Position numbers and translations under genes: made by a program
Notes under the pieces: generated by a model
What the model was told of the DNA's origin: nothing
Seen by the model: only the letters and a program-made list of their open reading frames with translations
Database searches by the model: none
NCBI RefSeq assembly: GCF_004770765.1
Contig: NZ_RQFK01000026.1
Location: 744,001-808,000 of the forward strand
Length of the DNA stretch: 64,000 nucleotides
Direction of reading: 5' to 3'
Source of the DNA: Leptospira noumeaensis
GTDB lineage: Bacteria > Spirochaetota > Leptospiria > Leptospirales > Leptospiraceae
Shown: piece after piece, positions 34,703 to 41,298 of the stretch
How positions within the stretch are numbered: position 1 is the stretch's first letter
Layout of the letters: the number at the start of each line of letters is the position of its first letter

Positions 34703-35887
34703 TTGGAAGCAACTCTAGTGAATCATTATGTCCCCTTATTCCAACCTATCTTTTCCGTAGAAGAGCAGACGGTGGTTGCTTACGAATCGCTAGGTCGGAG
34801 TCGGGACGCGTCCGGCAATTTGGTTTCGATTCCTGAGTTTAGTGATCCTCATGTTTCCGCACTTCGGATGAGTGTCATCGACAGACAGTTGCTTGGGCTT
34901 GCCCTAACGAAAATCCAATCCACAAATGATTTGTTATTTGTGAACATGTCTCCTGACCAAGTGATTTTGGAATACGAAGAAAGCCGTTCGAATTCCTTAC
35001 CCATTTCTGATTTAGTCAGTAGTTATGGAATTCCTCTGAACCGTATTGTGATTGAGATCACTGAAAAATCGGGAAGTTACGGGACCGATGTTTTGGCCGC
35101 AGGTGTTGAACTATTACGAGAACAAGGATTTGGAATTGCATTAGATGATGTTGGATCTGAATCTTCCAACTTGGAACGGTTAGGTGCTATCAAACCCGAT
35201 ATCATCAAAATTGATTTGAATTTATTAAAAAAATCGATCGAAAAAAGAGAATTCCAATCCATATTAGAATACTTAAAACAGATTTCCTTAAGTATTGGTT
35301 CTCAGTTATTATTTGAAGGAATTGAAACGGAAGAAGAATTGTACCGTGCTATTAGTTCGGGAGCAAGTTTATTACAAGGATACTTTTTAGGAAGACCCTC
35401 GGAACTAAATCATGATAAACAAAGTATTTGTGATACTGTGGTTCCACATCTACAATTGTATCATGAACAAAAAAGGAAAGAAGTCGCAATGGAGATTGAA
35501 TTTGAAAAGAACATCAAACTCCAATTGAATTTACTTTCTTTAAAAACTTTAGTTTTAGAAAATCGAGTCATCATTGATCCACATTCCTTTTTTAAATTGG
35601 ATCAAAAAATCCAACGTGTGTATATCACTGATTGGTTAGGAACCCAAGTTTCTCCTTACTATGTAAGAACCAATGAATTTGGATTTGTTGAGAATTTATC
35701 AATGTTACAGAAAAACTGGTCTTACATGCCATTTTTTTATAAACATGTGAAACAAGTGTTTCGCGATGCCGAAAACTGGCAGGTGAGCGATCCTTATTGG
35801 GATAAAGAATTAAAAAAGAACGTCATCGTATTTTCTAAAGTCAATGAACTAGGTTATTCATTTTTTATCGATGTTGTTTTGGACTGA
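34703..35887 (+). CDS. EAL-domain protein (c-di-GMP phosphodiesterase or sensor)
   Basis: 394 residues from a TTG start with AAGGA about 11 bp upstream. The EAL domain spans about residues 5-240. The signature is AYESLGR (Glu 28 kept, Ala to Ser), then LLFVNMSPD (Asn), VIEITEKSG (Glu), ALDDVGSESSNLERL (both Asp; loop 6 altered from DDFGTGYS), IIKIDLNLL (Lys), LFEGIETEEE (Glu) and LLQGYFLGRPS (Gln). Metal ligands therefore appear present, but the altered loop 6 makes activity uncertain. A C-terminal ~150-residue part (coiled coil, then a PAS/Cache-like sensor DWLGTQVSPYYVRTNE) follows. There is no GGDEF domain. Confidence 0.88.
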   Translation: MEATLVNHYVPLFQPIFSVEEQTVVAYESLGRSRDASGNLVSIPEFSDPHVSALRMSVIDRQLLGLALTKIQSTNDLLFVNMSPDQVILEYEESRSNSLPISDLVSSYGIPLNRIVIEITEKSGSYGTDVLAAGVELLREQGFGIALDDVGSESSNLERLGAIKPDIIKIDLNLLKKSIEKREFQSILEYLKQISLSIGSQLLFEGIETEEELYRAISSGASLLQGYFLGRPSELNHDKQSICDTVVPHLQLYHEQKRKEVAMEIEFEKNIKLQLNLLSLKTLVLENRVIIDPHSFFKLDQKIQRVYITDWLGTQVSPYYVRTNEFGFVENLSMLQKNWSYMPFFYKHVKQVFRDAENWQVSDPYWDKELKKNVIVFSKVNELGYSFFIDVVLD

Positions 35888-36072
35888 GTTTGATGTCGTT
35901 GCATTTATGACATAGATTGGAAGTCTTTTGAAATCAGACCTTTTTTGATCTAAAACATAAAGTTTTCCCCAATGTATTTCCATTACCTAATACAGAATTC
36001 TCTTTTGATTTGTAAGAAGTATTGACGTTAAGCACTCGTGAATGTTCTCATTGCCACTCACGGGGAAAACCA

Positions 36073-37305
36073 ATGAGTTACAAAAAAATGTCGTTACCGT
36101 TCTTAATCGGAATGGCCATCTTATCATCTCTTCTAATCTATTCTTGTTCTAATTCTAAATTAGGACCAAACGAAGCCAAAGACCAAAAAGGGAAAGTCAT
36201 CGCCTTAATTCCAGAACCGGGCCAAGAACCAACCATTCAAAAAGAAATCAAAAGTCCCATCTCAGTATTGTTAAACGATGGTAAGTTAAATGTTTCTGGT
36301 TGGGCAAGGTATCCATACTTTCAAATTGATGAATCAAAAATAAAAGTAGATCCGAAACGATACAAACGTTGGGAACATTATACATTTTACAATGAGAAGT
36401 TTGGTGGTGCCATCACAGTCACTGACATTGGAAATTTAGCAATGGGCAGTGTGGAACTTTTGGATTTTACCACAGGAAAGGTTTTATTTTCCAAAACAGA
36501 ATTGGTGAGACCGGGAGAAATCTTTTTTCCAACCAATACAACAGATCCTATTGAATTCAAAAAAGGGAATCAGTTCATTCGGATTACCAAACTAAAAGGA
36601 AAAAGAATCATCGAATATTCCATTGTCGGAGATTCTAATTCAGATTTTATTAAAGGAAATTTTGAATTAGAAGAAAAAGGACCAGAGGCACTTGCCGTCA
36701 TCACTCCATTTTCCGAATCTACATTCTTTTATGAATACAAAATGCCTAGTTTAATTTGTAAAGGTTCCATCCAATACAACAACACCCAATACGAGTTTAA
36801 TGACAAAAGTTATGCGGTGCTTGATTGGGGAAGAGGGACATGGCCTGAAAAAAATAAATGGTTATGGGCAGCAGGAGCAGGCCTTGTCCAAGGTGAGTTA
36901 CTCAGTTTGAATTTGGGATATGGATTTGGAATTCCAACCAATGCCACAGAAAATGGAATCGTTTACAAAGGAAAGGTTCATAAACTAGATAAAGTCACTT
37001 GGAAATATGATATTTTAGACTATAAAAAAACTTGGAAATTTACGAGTAACGAAGGTCGTTTGGAATTAGAATTCACTCCAGTGTATCTATTATCTTCTGA
37101 CATTGACTTAGCGGGAATGGTCGGATTTTTAAAACAATTGTACCAAAACTTTAGTTTTACAGAAATTTTAGACCTACTCAAAACAGAAGCTTACTTAAAT
37201 AAAGTTTTTGGTCATTACAACGGTTATGTGGTATTGGATGATGGCACAAAACTTGAAGTAAAAGACCTTTCTGGTTTTGCAGAACAAATGTACCAAAAAT
37301 GGTAA
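36073..37305 (+). CDS. DUF2804-family lipoprotein
   Basis: 410 residues from ATG 36073 (GGGGAAAA upstream). The signal IGMAILSSLLIYSC ends in a lipobox. The body matches DUF2804: VSGWARYPYFQ, KRWEHYTFYNEKFGGAITVTDIG, SYAVLDWGRGTWPEKNKWLWAAGAG and the closing FGHYNGYVVLDDGTKLEVKDL. The family is common in spirochaetes and actinobacteria and resembles lipocalin-like/CrtC-type beta sandwiches, but its role is not established. The 3' side is followed by a hairpin at 37333-37366 and the repeat-rich accessory patch. Confidence 0.82.
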   Translation: MSYKKMSLPFLIGMAILSSLLIYSCSNSKLGPNEAKDQKGKVIALIPEPGQEPTIQKEIKSPISVLLNDGKLNVSGWARYPYFQIDESKIKVDPKRYKRWEHYTFYNEKFGGAITVTDIGNLAMGSVELLDFTTGKVLFSKTELVRPGEIFFPTNTTDPIEFKKGNQFIRITKLKGKRIIEYSIVGDSNSDFIKGNFELEEKGPEALAVITPFSESTFFYEYKMPSLICKGSIQYNNTQYEFNDKSYAVLDWGRGTWPEKNKWLWAAGAGLVQGELLSLNLGYGFGIPTNATENGIVYKGKVHKLDKVTWKYDILDYKKTWKFTSNEGRLELEFTPVYLLSSDIDLAGMVGFLKQLYQNFSFTEILDLLKTEAYLNKVFGHYNGYVVLDDGTKLEVKDLSGFAEQMYQKW

Positions 37306-37332
37306 ATCATTTCGTTTAACAAATCCCGTCCT

Positions 37333-37366
37333 CTATCTGGTTGATTTTTTAATTTCAACTAGATAG
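37333..37366 (+). terminator. Hairpin after the DUF2804 gene
   Basis: CTATCTGGTTGA pairs with TCAACTAGATAG (37333-37344 with 37355-37366), giving twelve pairs with one G-U and a T-rich 10-base loop. No T-run follows the stem, so it is either a weak terminator or the degenerate end of a palindromic site bordering the next element. Confidence 0.4.
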
Positions 37367-37368
37367 AT

Positions 37369-37743
37369 GTTATACGCCATTTTCAAATTTAATTCACTAT
37401 GCTATTAAAATATATCATCTTAACATTTAAAACATTTTCGATCTTCCCTCTGCACCCTTATTCATTATTAAAAAAATTTGATCTTAAAGAATATATTTCT
37501 ATAATTTTCATTCTGTCCGCCTCAATTTACCTAAACATTTTTTTCTTGGTTAAATCCTTAGTAAAAATAAATGACTATAATGCTTTAAAAATGTTTCGCA
37601 AGAAAATACTTTAAAAACGGTAGCCACAATACTTATTTCCTAATACTCATTAGTAATAGCAGCAATGTTTTATAATTTCAATCCACAAATATAAATGCCT
37701 TTCTACTAACTCTCACTTAAATATATTGAAAACGGCGTATAAC
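37369..37743. repeat. 375-bp unit bounded by 16-bp inverted repeats
   Basis: The left end GTTATACGCCATTTTC (37369-37384) is the reverse complement of GAAAACGGCGTATAAC (37728-37743) with one mismatch. The interior is very A+T-rich and holds one 71-codon ORF. Two readings are possible. In one it is an integron-type cassette whose first bases pair with the inverse core of its own attC; in the other it is a MITE-like element. No clear target-site duplication is seen at the edges. Confidence 0.5.
37399..37614 (+). CDS. Small A+T-rich ORF inside the cassette-like unit (hypothetical)
   Basis: 71 residues with a predicted membrane helix (ISIIFILSASIYLNIFFLV) and a basic end (MFRKKIL). There is no Shine-Dalgarno sequence and no recognisable family, and composition is much richer in A+T than the neighbours. 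It is the only open frame of any size in this unit, and cassettes often carry such short ORFs. It may also be a chance frame. Confidence 0.3.
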   Translation: MLLKYIILTFKTFSIFPLHPYSLLKKFDLKEYISIIFILSASIYLNIFFLVKSLVKINDYNALKMFRKKIL

Positions 37744-37896
37744 AGAGACTAACCGCTTCACTTCGGGACTTTCGCCCTCGTTCGGTCAACGACACATAGG
37801 CTTTTGTCACTCCTCTTGCTTACGCAAGCGTCGTGCCGATCCCTAACGTCCCGTCCGGGACTCAGGGCCAGCCTACGTCGGTTAGTCTAGTTCGAT
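37737..37896. repeat. attC-like imperfect palindrome, copy 1
   Basis: About 160 bp. The outer arms are AAC...GACTAACCG and CGGTTAGTC...GTT. The next pair is CGAC-ac-aTAGGCT with AGCCTA-CGTCG, leaving unpaired bases on one strand. Inside are smaller hairpins such as CTTGCTTACGCAAG and GTCCCGTCCGGGAC. The right end GTTCGAT is one base off the integron core GTTRRRY. It is clearly related (roughly four fifths identical by eye) to the copy at 38559-38719. G+C-rich, in an A+T-rich surrounding. Confidence 0.65.
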
Positions 37897-37941
37897 ATAC
37901 GACATGTTTGCAAAACTTTAAATAAATGACAAAAAAGTTTT

Positions 37942-37979
37942 TTGACAAATACGATATTCCATCGTATTGTAAATCGTAT
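37942..37979 (+). promoter_or_regulatory. vapBC promoter with overlapping operator palindrome
   Basis: -35 TTGACA (37942-37947) and -10 TATTGT (37965-37970) are 17 bp apart. The spacer holds a perfect inverted repeat AATACGAT/ATCGTATT (37948-37955 and 37961-37968), and a third half-site AATCGTAT runs over the start codon (37972-37979). The +1 would fall at or just before the ATG at 37978, so the transcript is leaderless or nearly so, which agrees with the absence of a ribosome site. The geometry fits autorepression by the VapBC complex. Confidence 0.6.
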
Positions 37980-38193
37980 GAAAGTAACTGCAATTCTCCC
38001 TGATGATTTAATCAAAGAAGTTCAAAAATACACTGACGGTAAAAATATTACAGATTCCCTACAAAAGGCTCTTTCTGAATGGGTGAAGCTTGCTAAAGTT
38101 AAAAAACTGAATGAAAAATTAAGAAAGAAACCTCTTGAATTTGTTACCAATTTCTCAGCTGAAAAAGTTAGGAAAATCAATAGATTAAAATGA
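37978..38193 (+). CDS. vapB: VapB-type antitoxin
   Basis: 71 residues from ATG 37978. The N-terminus MKVTAILPDDLIKEVQKYTDGKNITDSLQKAL is a ribbon-helix-helix DNA-binding fold; the remainder (VKKLNEKLRKKPLEF, SAEKVRKINR) is a charged toxin-neutralising tail. ATGA overlap with the toxin gene. It should bind the palindrome in its own promoter. The pair sits between two attC-like repeats. Confidence 0.85.
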   Translation: MKVTAILPDDLIKEVQKYTDGKNITDSLQKALSEWVKLAKVKKLNEKLRKKPLEFVTNFSAEKVRKINRLK

Positions 38194-38564
38194 TTTTAGT
38201 AGATACTTCTATTTGGATTGAATTTTTCAGAGGAAAAGAGCCTTTCTTTTCTAAATTAACGGGACTTATCGAAACTTCCGAAGTCATTGCCCATGAAGTG
38301 GTTTTTGGAGAAATTTTACAAGGTTGCAAAAATAAAACTGAGCATGAGTTCGTTTTGGATTATTGGGAAAATTTAAATAATGTTTTCTCTAACGGTGCCT
38401 TCATTAAAGCCGGAAGTCTTTCTTTTGATGAAAAACATTTTAAATATGGTATTGGAATTATTGATTCAATCTTAATTTACGAAACAAAAATGAGAAATTT
38501 AAAACTTTGGACTCTTGATAAAAAGATATTAAAGGTTCTTGAGTTGCAATATATTTATCAATAA
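38190..38564 (+). CDS. vapC: VapC PIN-domain ribonuclease toxin
   Basis: 124 residues. The PIN signature is ILVDTSIWIEFFRG (first catalytic Asp), then VIAHEVVFGEILQG (Glu) and GIGIIDSILIYE (third Asp), ending with LWTLDKKILKVLE (fourth Asp). This is the standard VapC layout, cutting tRNA or rRNA when free of VapB. The stop codon TAA lies inside the first bases of the second attC-like repeat, as in gene cassettes. Confidence 0.92.
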   Translation: MILVDTSIWIEFFRGKEPFFSKLTGLIETSEVIAHEVVFGEILQGCKNKTEHEFVLDYWENLNNVFSNGAFIKAGSLSFDEKHFKYGIGIIDSILIYETKMRNLKLWTLDKKILKVLELQYIYQ

Positions 38565-38719
38565 CAGCAACTAACTGCTGCGCTTCGGAATTTGCGCCCT
38601 CGTTTGGTCTGCGACACATAGGCTTCTGGCACTTCTCTTGCTTCCGCAAGTGTCGTGGCTGGTTCTTAACATCCCGTTCGGGACTCAGTGCCAGCCTACG
38701 TCGGTTGGTCTAGTTAGAT
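38559..38719. repeat. attC-like imperfect palindrome, copy 2
   Basis: About 160 bp beginning CAATAAC at the vapC stop and ending GTTAGAT (38713-38719), a perfect GTTRRRY core. It shares with copy 1 long blocks such as GCGACACATAGGCTT / CGACACATAGGCTT, GGGACTCAG and CCAGCCTACGTCGGTT. Arms AACTAAC and GGTTGGT, and TAGGCT with AGCCTA, can pair with bulges. The array ends 6 bp before the 3' end of the next (minus-strand) lipoprotein gene. Confidence 0.65.
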
Positions 38720-38725
38720 AACCAA

Positions 38726-39205
38726 TCAAAATCCAGATGCTGTGATCGCTGCCTTCGCGCAGGGGTTGTTGTTTGGATCACAAGTGTACATTTTGAATGT
38801 GAACGTATCGTTCGGGTTTGGTCTTTGCGAAGTAGATCCAAAATTACTTCCACTGGTAAATCCCAAATCGGAACAAGTGGAAGTGGAGACCGCATATTTT
38901 TTAACGTTAGTATTTAGGAGTCCACCAGCACCACCCGGCGGTGTATTAAAATAAGATGTGGATCCAATATTACCACCATTCAATTGGAAGGTATCATAAC
39001 AAGTTCCCGTATAAGATCCGCCAAGATCGGCCACTTCCATCACCACCAAAGATTTGTTTCTATCCGGCACACCATTCAGTAAGTTATTAATTACAAGTGA
39101 TGAGATCTCGTCTCGATTTTGTTCCTTCGATTGACAGTTCTCAAAAAGGTTAATAACCAATAAGACCATTAATAATTTTATCATTATATTCATTTTAAAT
39201 TTCAT
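38726..39205 (-). CDS. Hypothetical lipoprotein
   Basis: 159 residues from ATG 39205, selected by GAGGAAACAA upstream. Signal MIKLLMVLLVINLFENC with spirochaete lipobox. The mature part contains several cysteines (CYDTF, STCSDLGF, YTCDPNNNPC) and Gly/Asn-rich loops (FTSGSNFGSTSQRPNPN), suggesting a small disulfide-rich surface protein. It follows the porin gene on the same strand after 10 bp and may be co-expressed. No family recognised. Confidence 0.7.
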   Translation of the reverse strand: MKFKMNIMIKLLMVLLVINLFENCQSKEQNRDEISSLVINNLLNGVPDRNKSLVVMEVADLGGSYTGTCYDTFQLNGGNIGSTSYFNTPPGGAGGLLNTNVKKYAVSTSTCSDLGFTSGSNFGSTSQRPNPNDTFTFKMYTCDPNNNPCAKAAITASGF

Positions 39206-39215
39206 TTGTTTCCTC

Positions 39216-40919
39216 TTAGTTGGGTCGATAACTGTAGGCTTCAGGAGAAACAACTCCGGTCCAAAAGTTGGCTTGTAATTGTAAGTAAACTCTTCTGTCA
39301 TCAATTGGCATCGCATTTCCTGTGTTTGGATTCACATCAAATTGATTGCCAAGGACTTGGTAGTAAAGTTGTGCTTTAAAATGGTGTTTATCTCCGAACA
39401 AGTTAAGACCTGCCCAATACACTCGTAAAGAATCTGTAGGATCAACTTTCCCATTTCTATTAAAATCACCCTGGATGTATTCATACTTGAACACAGGCAT
39501 AATGTAGTATTTATCCAAAAAAGGAATGTTATAACCGATGGTTCCATGATATCCAAATAAATCATTGGAAGCCGCTCCACCAAATGTAGTATAGGCGCCG
39601 GATAGATAAAAACCTTTGTAAGTAAAGGTACTGTCGTAAGTATGACCTACGAGTCCCATCTTTGGTCGACCCAAAGTAGGAACAGAATTTTGAACCAAAA
39701 AATTTGGATTTCCATTGGAATCTAAACTTCCACGGTCGGGATTTGCACCCTGTGCGGTTAACAATTGAATTCCACTGGTAGTTCCTGGAGTGTATTCAGG
39801 AACATAAAGCGCTGGTGTGATTAAGTTCTGTGTTTGTAAGTATCCAGCACCCACTGACCATTTCAATTCACGTTGGAAAATTTCTTCTCCTTCTTGCCAG
39901 TTCACCATCTTCCCATCAACTTCTCTTTTTAGCCCTCCAAATACATTCACTTGGGCACGAGCATAATAAATTGGTGAAGTGTTGACAGCACCATAGCGGT
40001 TAGCAGTAGTTAAATCCTGTCTCCTTCCGGTTCCGTAATCTCCACCACCACCTTTTCCGTTACTCATCATCAGTGAAACTTGTAAGTATCTTTCCCATTT
40101 GTGATCAATTTCTTTCAAAGGGTTTGCTTGGATCATCACTCCATGATCAAACTGAGGAATGGCATTTACGATCATACTGCGTTCTAAAGTCACAAAGTTT
40201 GCCGAAGACTGTAAATACTCTCGACTGAATTGTGTTGGCAGTTGTCCAAAGACAAATCGTAATCCTGCATAAGGAATTTTTGCAAAACCAAAGGCTTCAT
40301 GAATATAACCACGGTTATCTTTTAACTTAGTGTTGGTTACATAGGTAGTTGTTGCTGGCCTACCATTCGAATCTAAATAATTCAAAGTGTTTGTAGTTTG
40401 CACCACATCGGTTCGATTGAGCATGTTTTCCAAACGAAGTTGGATATTGGTTCCCCACCAATCGTTTTCATATTGTGCCCCAAACCTTAGCCTACGAAAG
40501 TTCCAATCGACTGTGTTAAAATCGCGGTGTCCATTATTGAAGAGAGAATCTTCCGAACCAGATACACCACGAAACTGCAAACGACCATAAATCGTAAGTT
40601 TCTCTTTAGTTGTATCATCGGGTCTATGAGCAAAGGCATCTGGTAGGGTGGTTGAATTTCCATTTGAGAGAGGACGATTGTATTCCACCTTCACTCGGTT
40701 TGGTCCTGGTTTGGTAAAAATTTGTCCGGACTCTGTATCTTCATAGAGTTCTCGGTATACTTTCGCTTGTGGTTCCTTGGATTCCTTTTTATGTTCTTTG
40801 GTTTCTGCCGGAGCTGTAACCTGCGGAATCGGTTCTTTTGTTTGGCTTGGTTCTGGTTCTGCAGAAACCGCTCTCGCAACGATTAAGATGCCCAAGAGGG
40901 CTTTGATTATAGTCTTCAT
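39216..40919 (-). CDS. Outer-membrane porin, OprO/OprP-like
   Basis: 567 residues. Signal MKTIIKALLGILIVARAVSA, then a Pro/Glu/Lys-rich linker, then a beta-barrel: alternating strands such as LTIYGRLQFRGVSG, RLRFGAQYENDWWGTNIQLRLENM, AGLRFVFGQLPTQFSREYL, and a closing LQLQANFWTG. FVFGQLP and the RR-FGAQY phrase resemble phosphate-selective porin O/P (PF07396). A calcium-binding-like loop DFNRNGKVDPTD lies near residue 490. The terminal residue is Asn rather than Phe. The substrate is unknown. Confidence 0.82.
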   Translation of the reverse strand: MKTIIKALLGILIVARAVSAEPEPSQTKEPIPQVTAPAETKEHKKESKEPQAKVYRELYEDTESGQIFTKPGPNRVKVEYNRPLSNGNSTTLPDAFAHRPDDTTKEKLTIYGRLQFRGVSGSEDSLFNNGHRDFNTVDWNFRRLRFGAQYENDWWGTNIQLRLENMLNRTDVVQTTNTLNYLDSNGRPATTTYVTNTKLKDNRGYIHEAFGFAKIPYAGLRFVFGQLPTQFSREYLQSSANFVTLERSMIVNAIPQFDHGVMIQANPLKEIDHKWERYLQVSLMMSNGKGGGGDYGTGRRQDLTTANRYGAVNTSPIYYARAQVNVFGGLKREVDGKMVNWQEGEEIFQRELKWSVGAGYLQTQNLITPALYVPEYTPGTTSGIQLLTAQGANPDRGSLDSNGNPNFLVQNSVPTLGRPKMGLVGHTYDSTFTYKGFYLSGAYTTFGGAASNDLFGYHGTIGYNIPFLDKYYIMPVFKYEYIQGDFNRNGKVDPTDSLRVYWAGLNLFGDKHHFKAQLYYQVLGNQFDVNPNTGNAMPIDDRRVYLQLQANFWTGVVSPEAYSYRPN

Positions 40920-40948
40920 TCAGTTTGGTCACGACTGATTTGAATTGA

Positions 40949-40999
40949 TTACAAACGGATGTTACCTTCCGATTGAATGTTTCAGTCTAGTTACAAACG
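40949..40999 (-). promoter_or_regulatory. Direct repeats upstream of the porin gene
   Basis: TTACAAACG occurs at 40949-40957 and 40991-40999, 42 bp apart (about four helical turns), and GTTACAAAATGATTAC follows near 41034. Repeats at this spacing 30-80 bp before a porin start suit a dimeric regulator. No -10/-35 pair is convincing. The rest of the gap up to the palindromic element at 41182 shows nothing else. Confidence 0.3.
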
Positions 41000-41181
41000 T
41001 ATTGAAGTATTGTTGGGTCTTGATGACGTAAGTGTTACAAAATGATTACAGAGACCCGAATCACCTTCTTTTTGCATATTTTTTTAGCAAAAACTCGGTT
41101 TGTCACAATTGGATTTGAGTTTTATGACAAAAGAATCACGATTTGATTCGCAAAAAATCTAGTTTTATTGATTTATATTTT

Positions 41182-41285
41182 GGGCGGATCCACCACCGGA
41201 GGAGCGGTGGCGGATCGGGCTCTACGTTCCAATCTTTCGCGAGGCGAAAGGATTTCCACTGCGATCCCTTCCGCTTCGAAACCAA
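41182..41285. repeat. Intergenic double-hairpin (REP-like) element
   Basis: A G+C-rich block between the porin promoter and the chemoreceptor 3' end. Hairpin 1: GATCCACCACCG with CGGTGGCGGATC (41187-41198 and 41205-41216, one mismatch). Hairpin 2: CTTTCGC with GCGAAAG (41234-41240 and 41244-41250). It then continues GCGATCCCTTCCGC. This resembles dispersed palindromic elements of other genomes, and it may also serve as a transcription stop for the receptor gene. Confidence 0.5.
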
Positions 41286-41298
41286 ATTTCCGGAACAA

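Noticed and set aside
37737..38719. Possible CRISPR repeats
   Set aside because: Only two long (160-bp) palindromic copies separated by genes; no short regular repeats or spacers and no cas genes.
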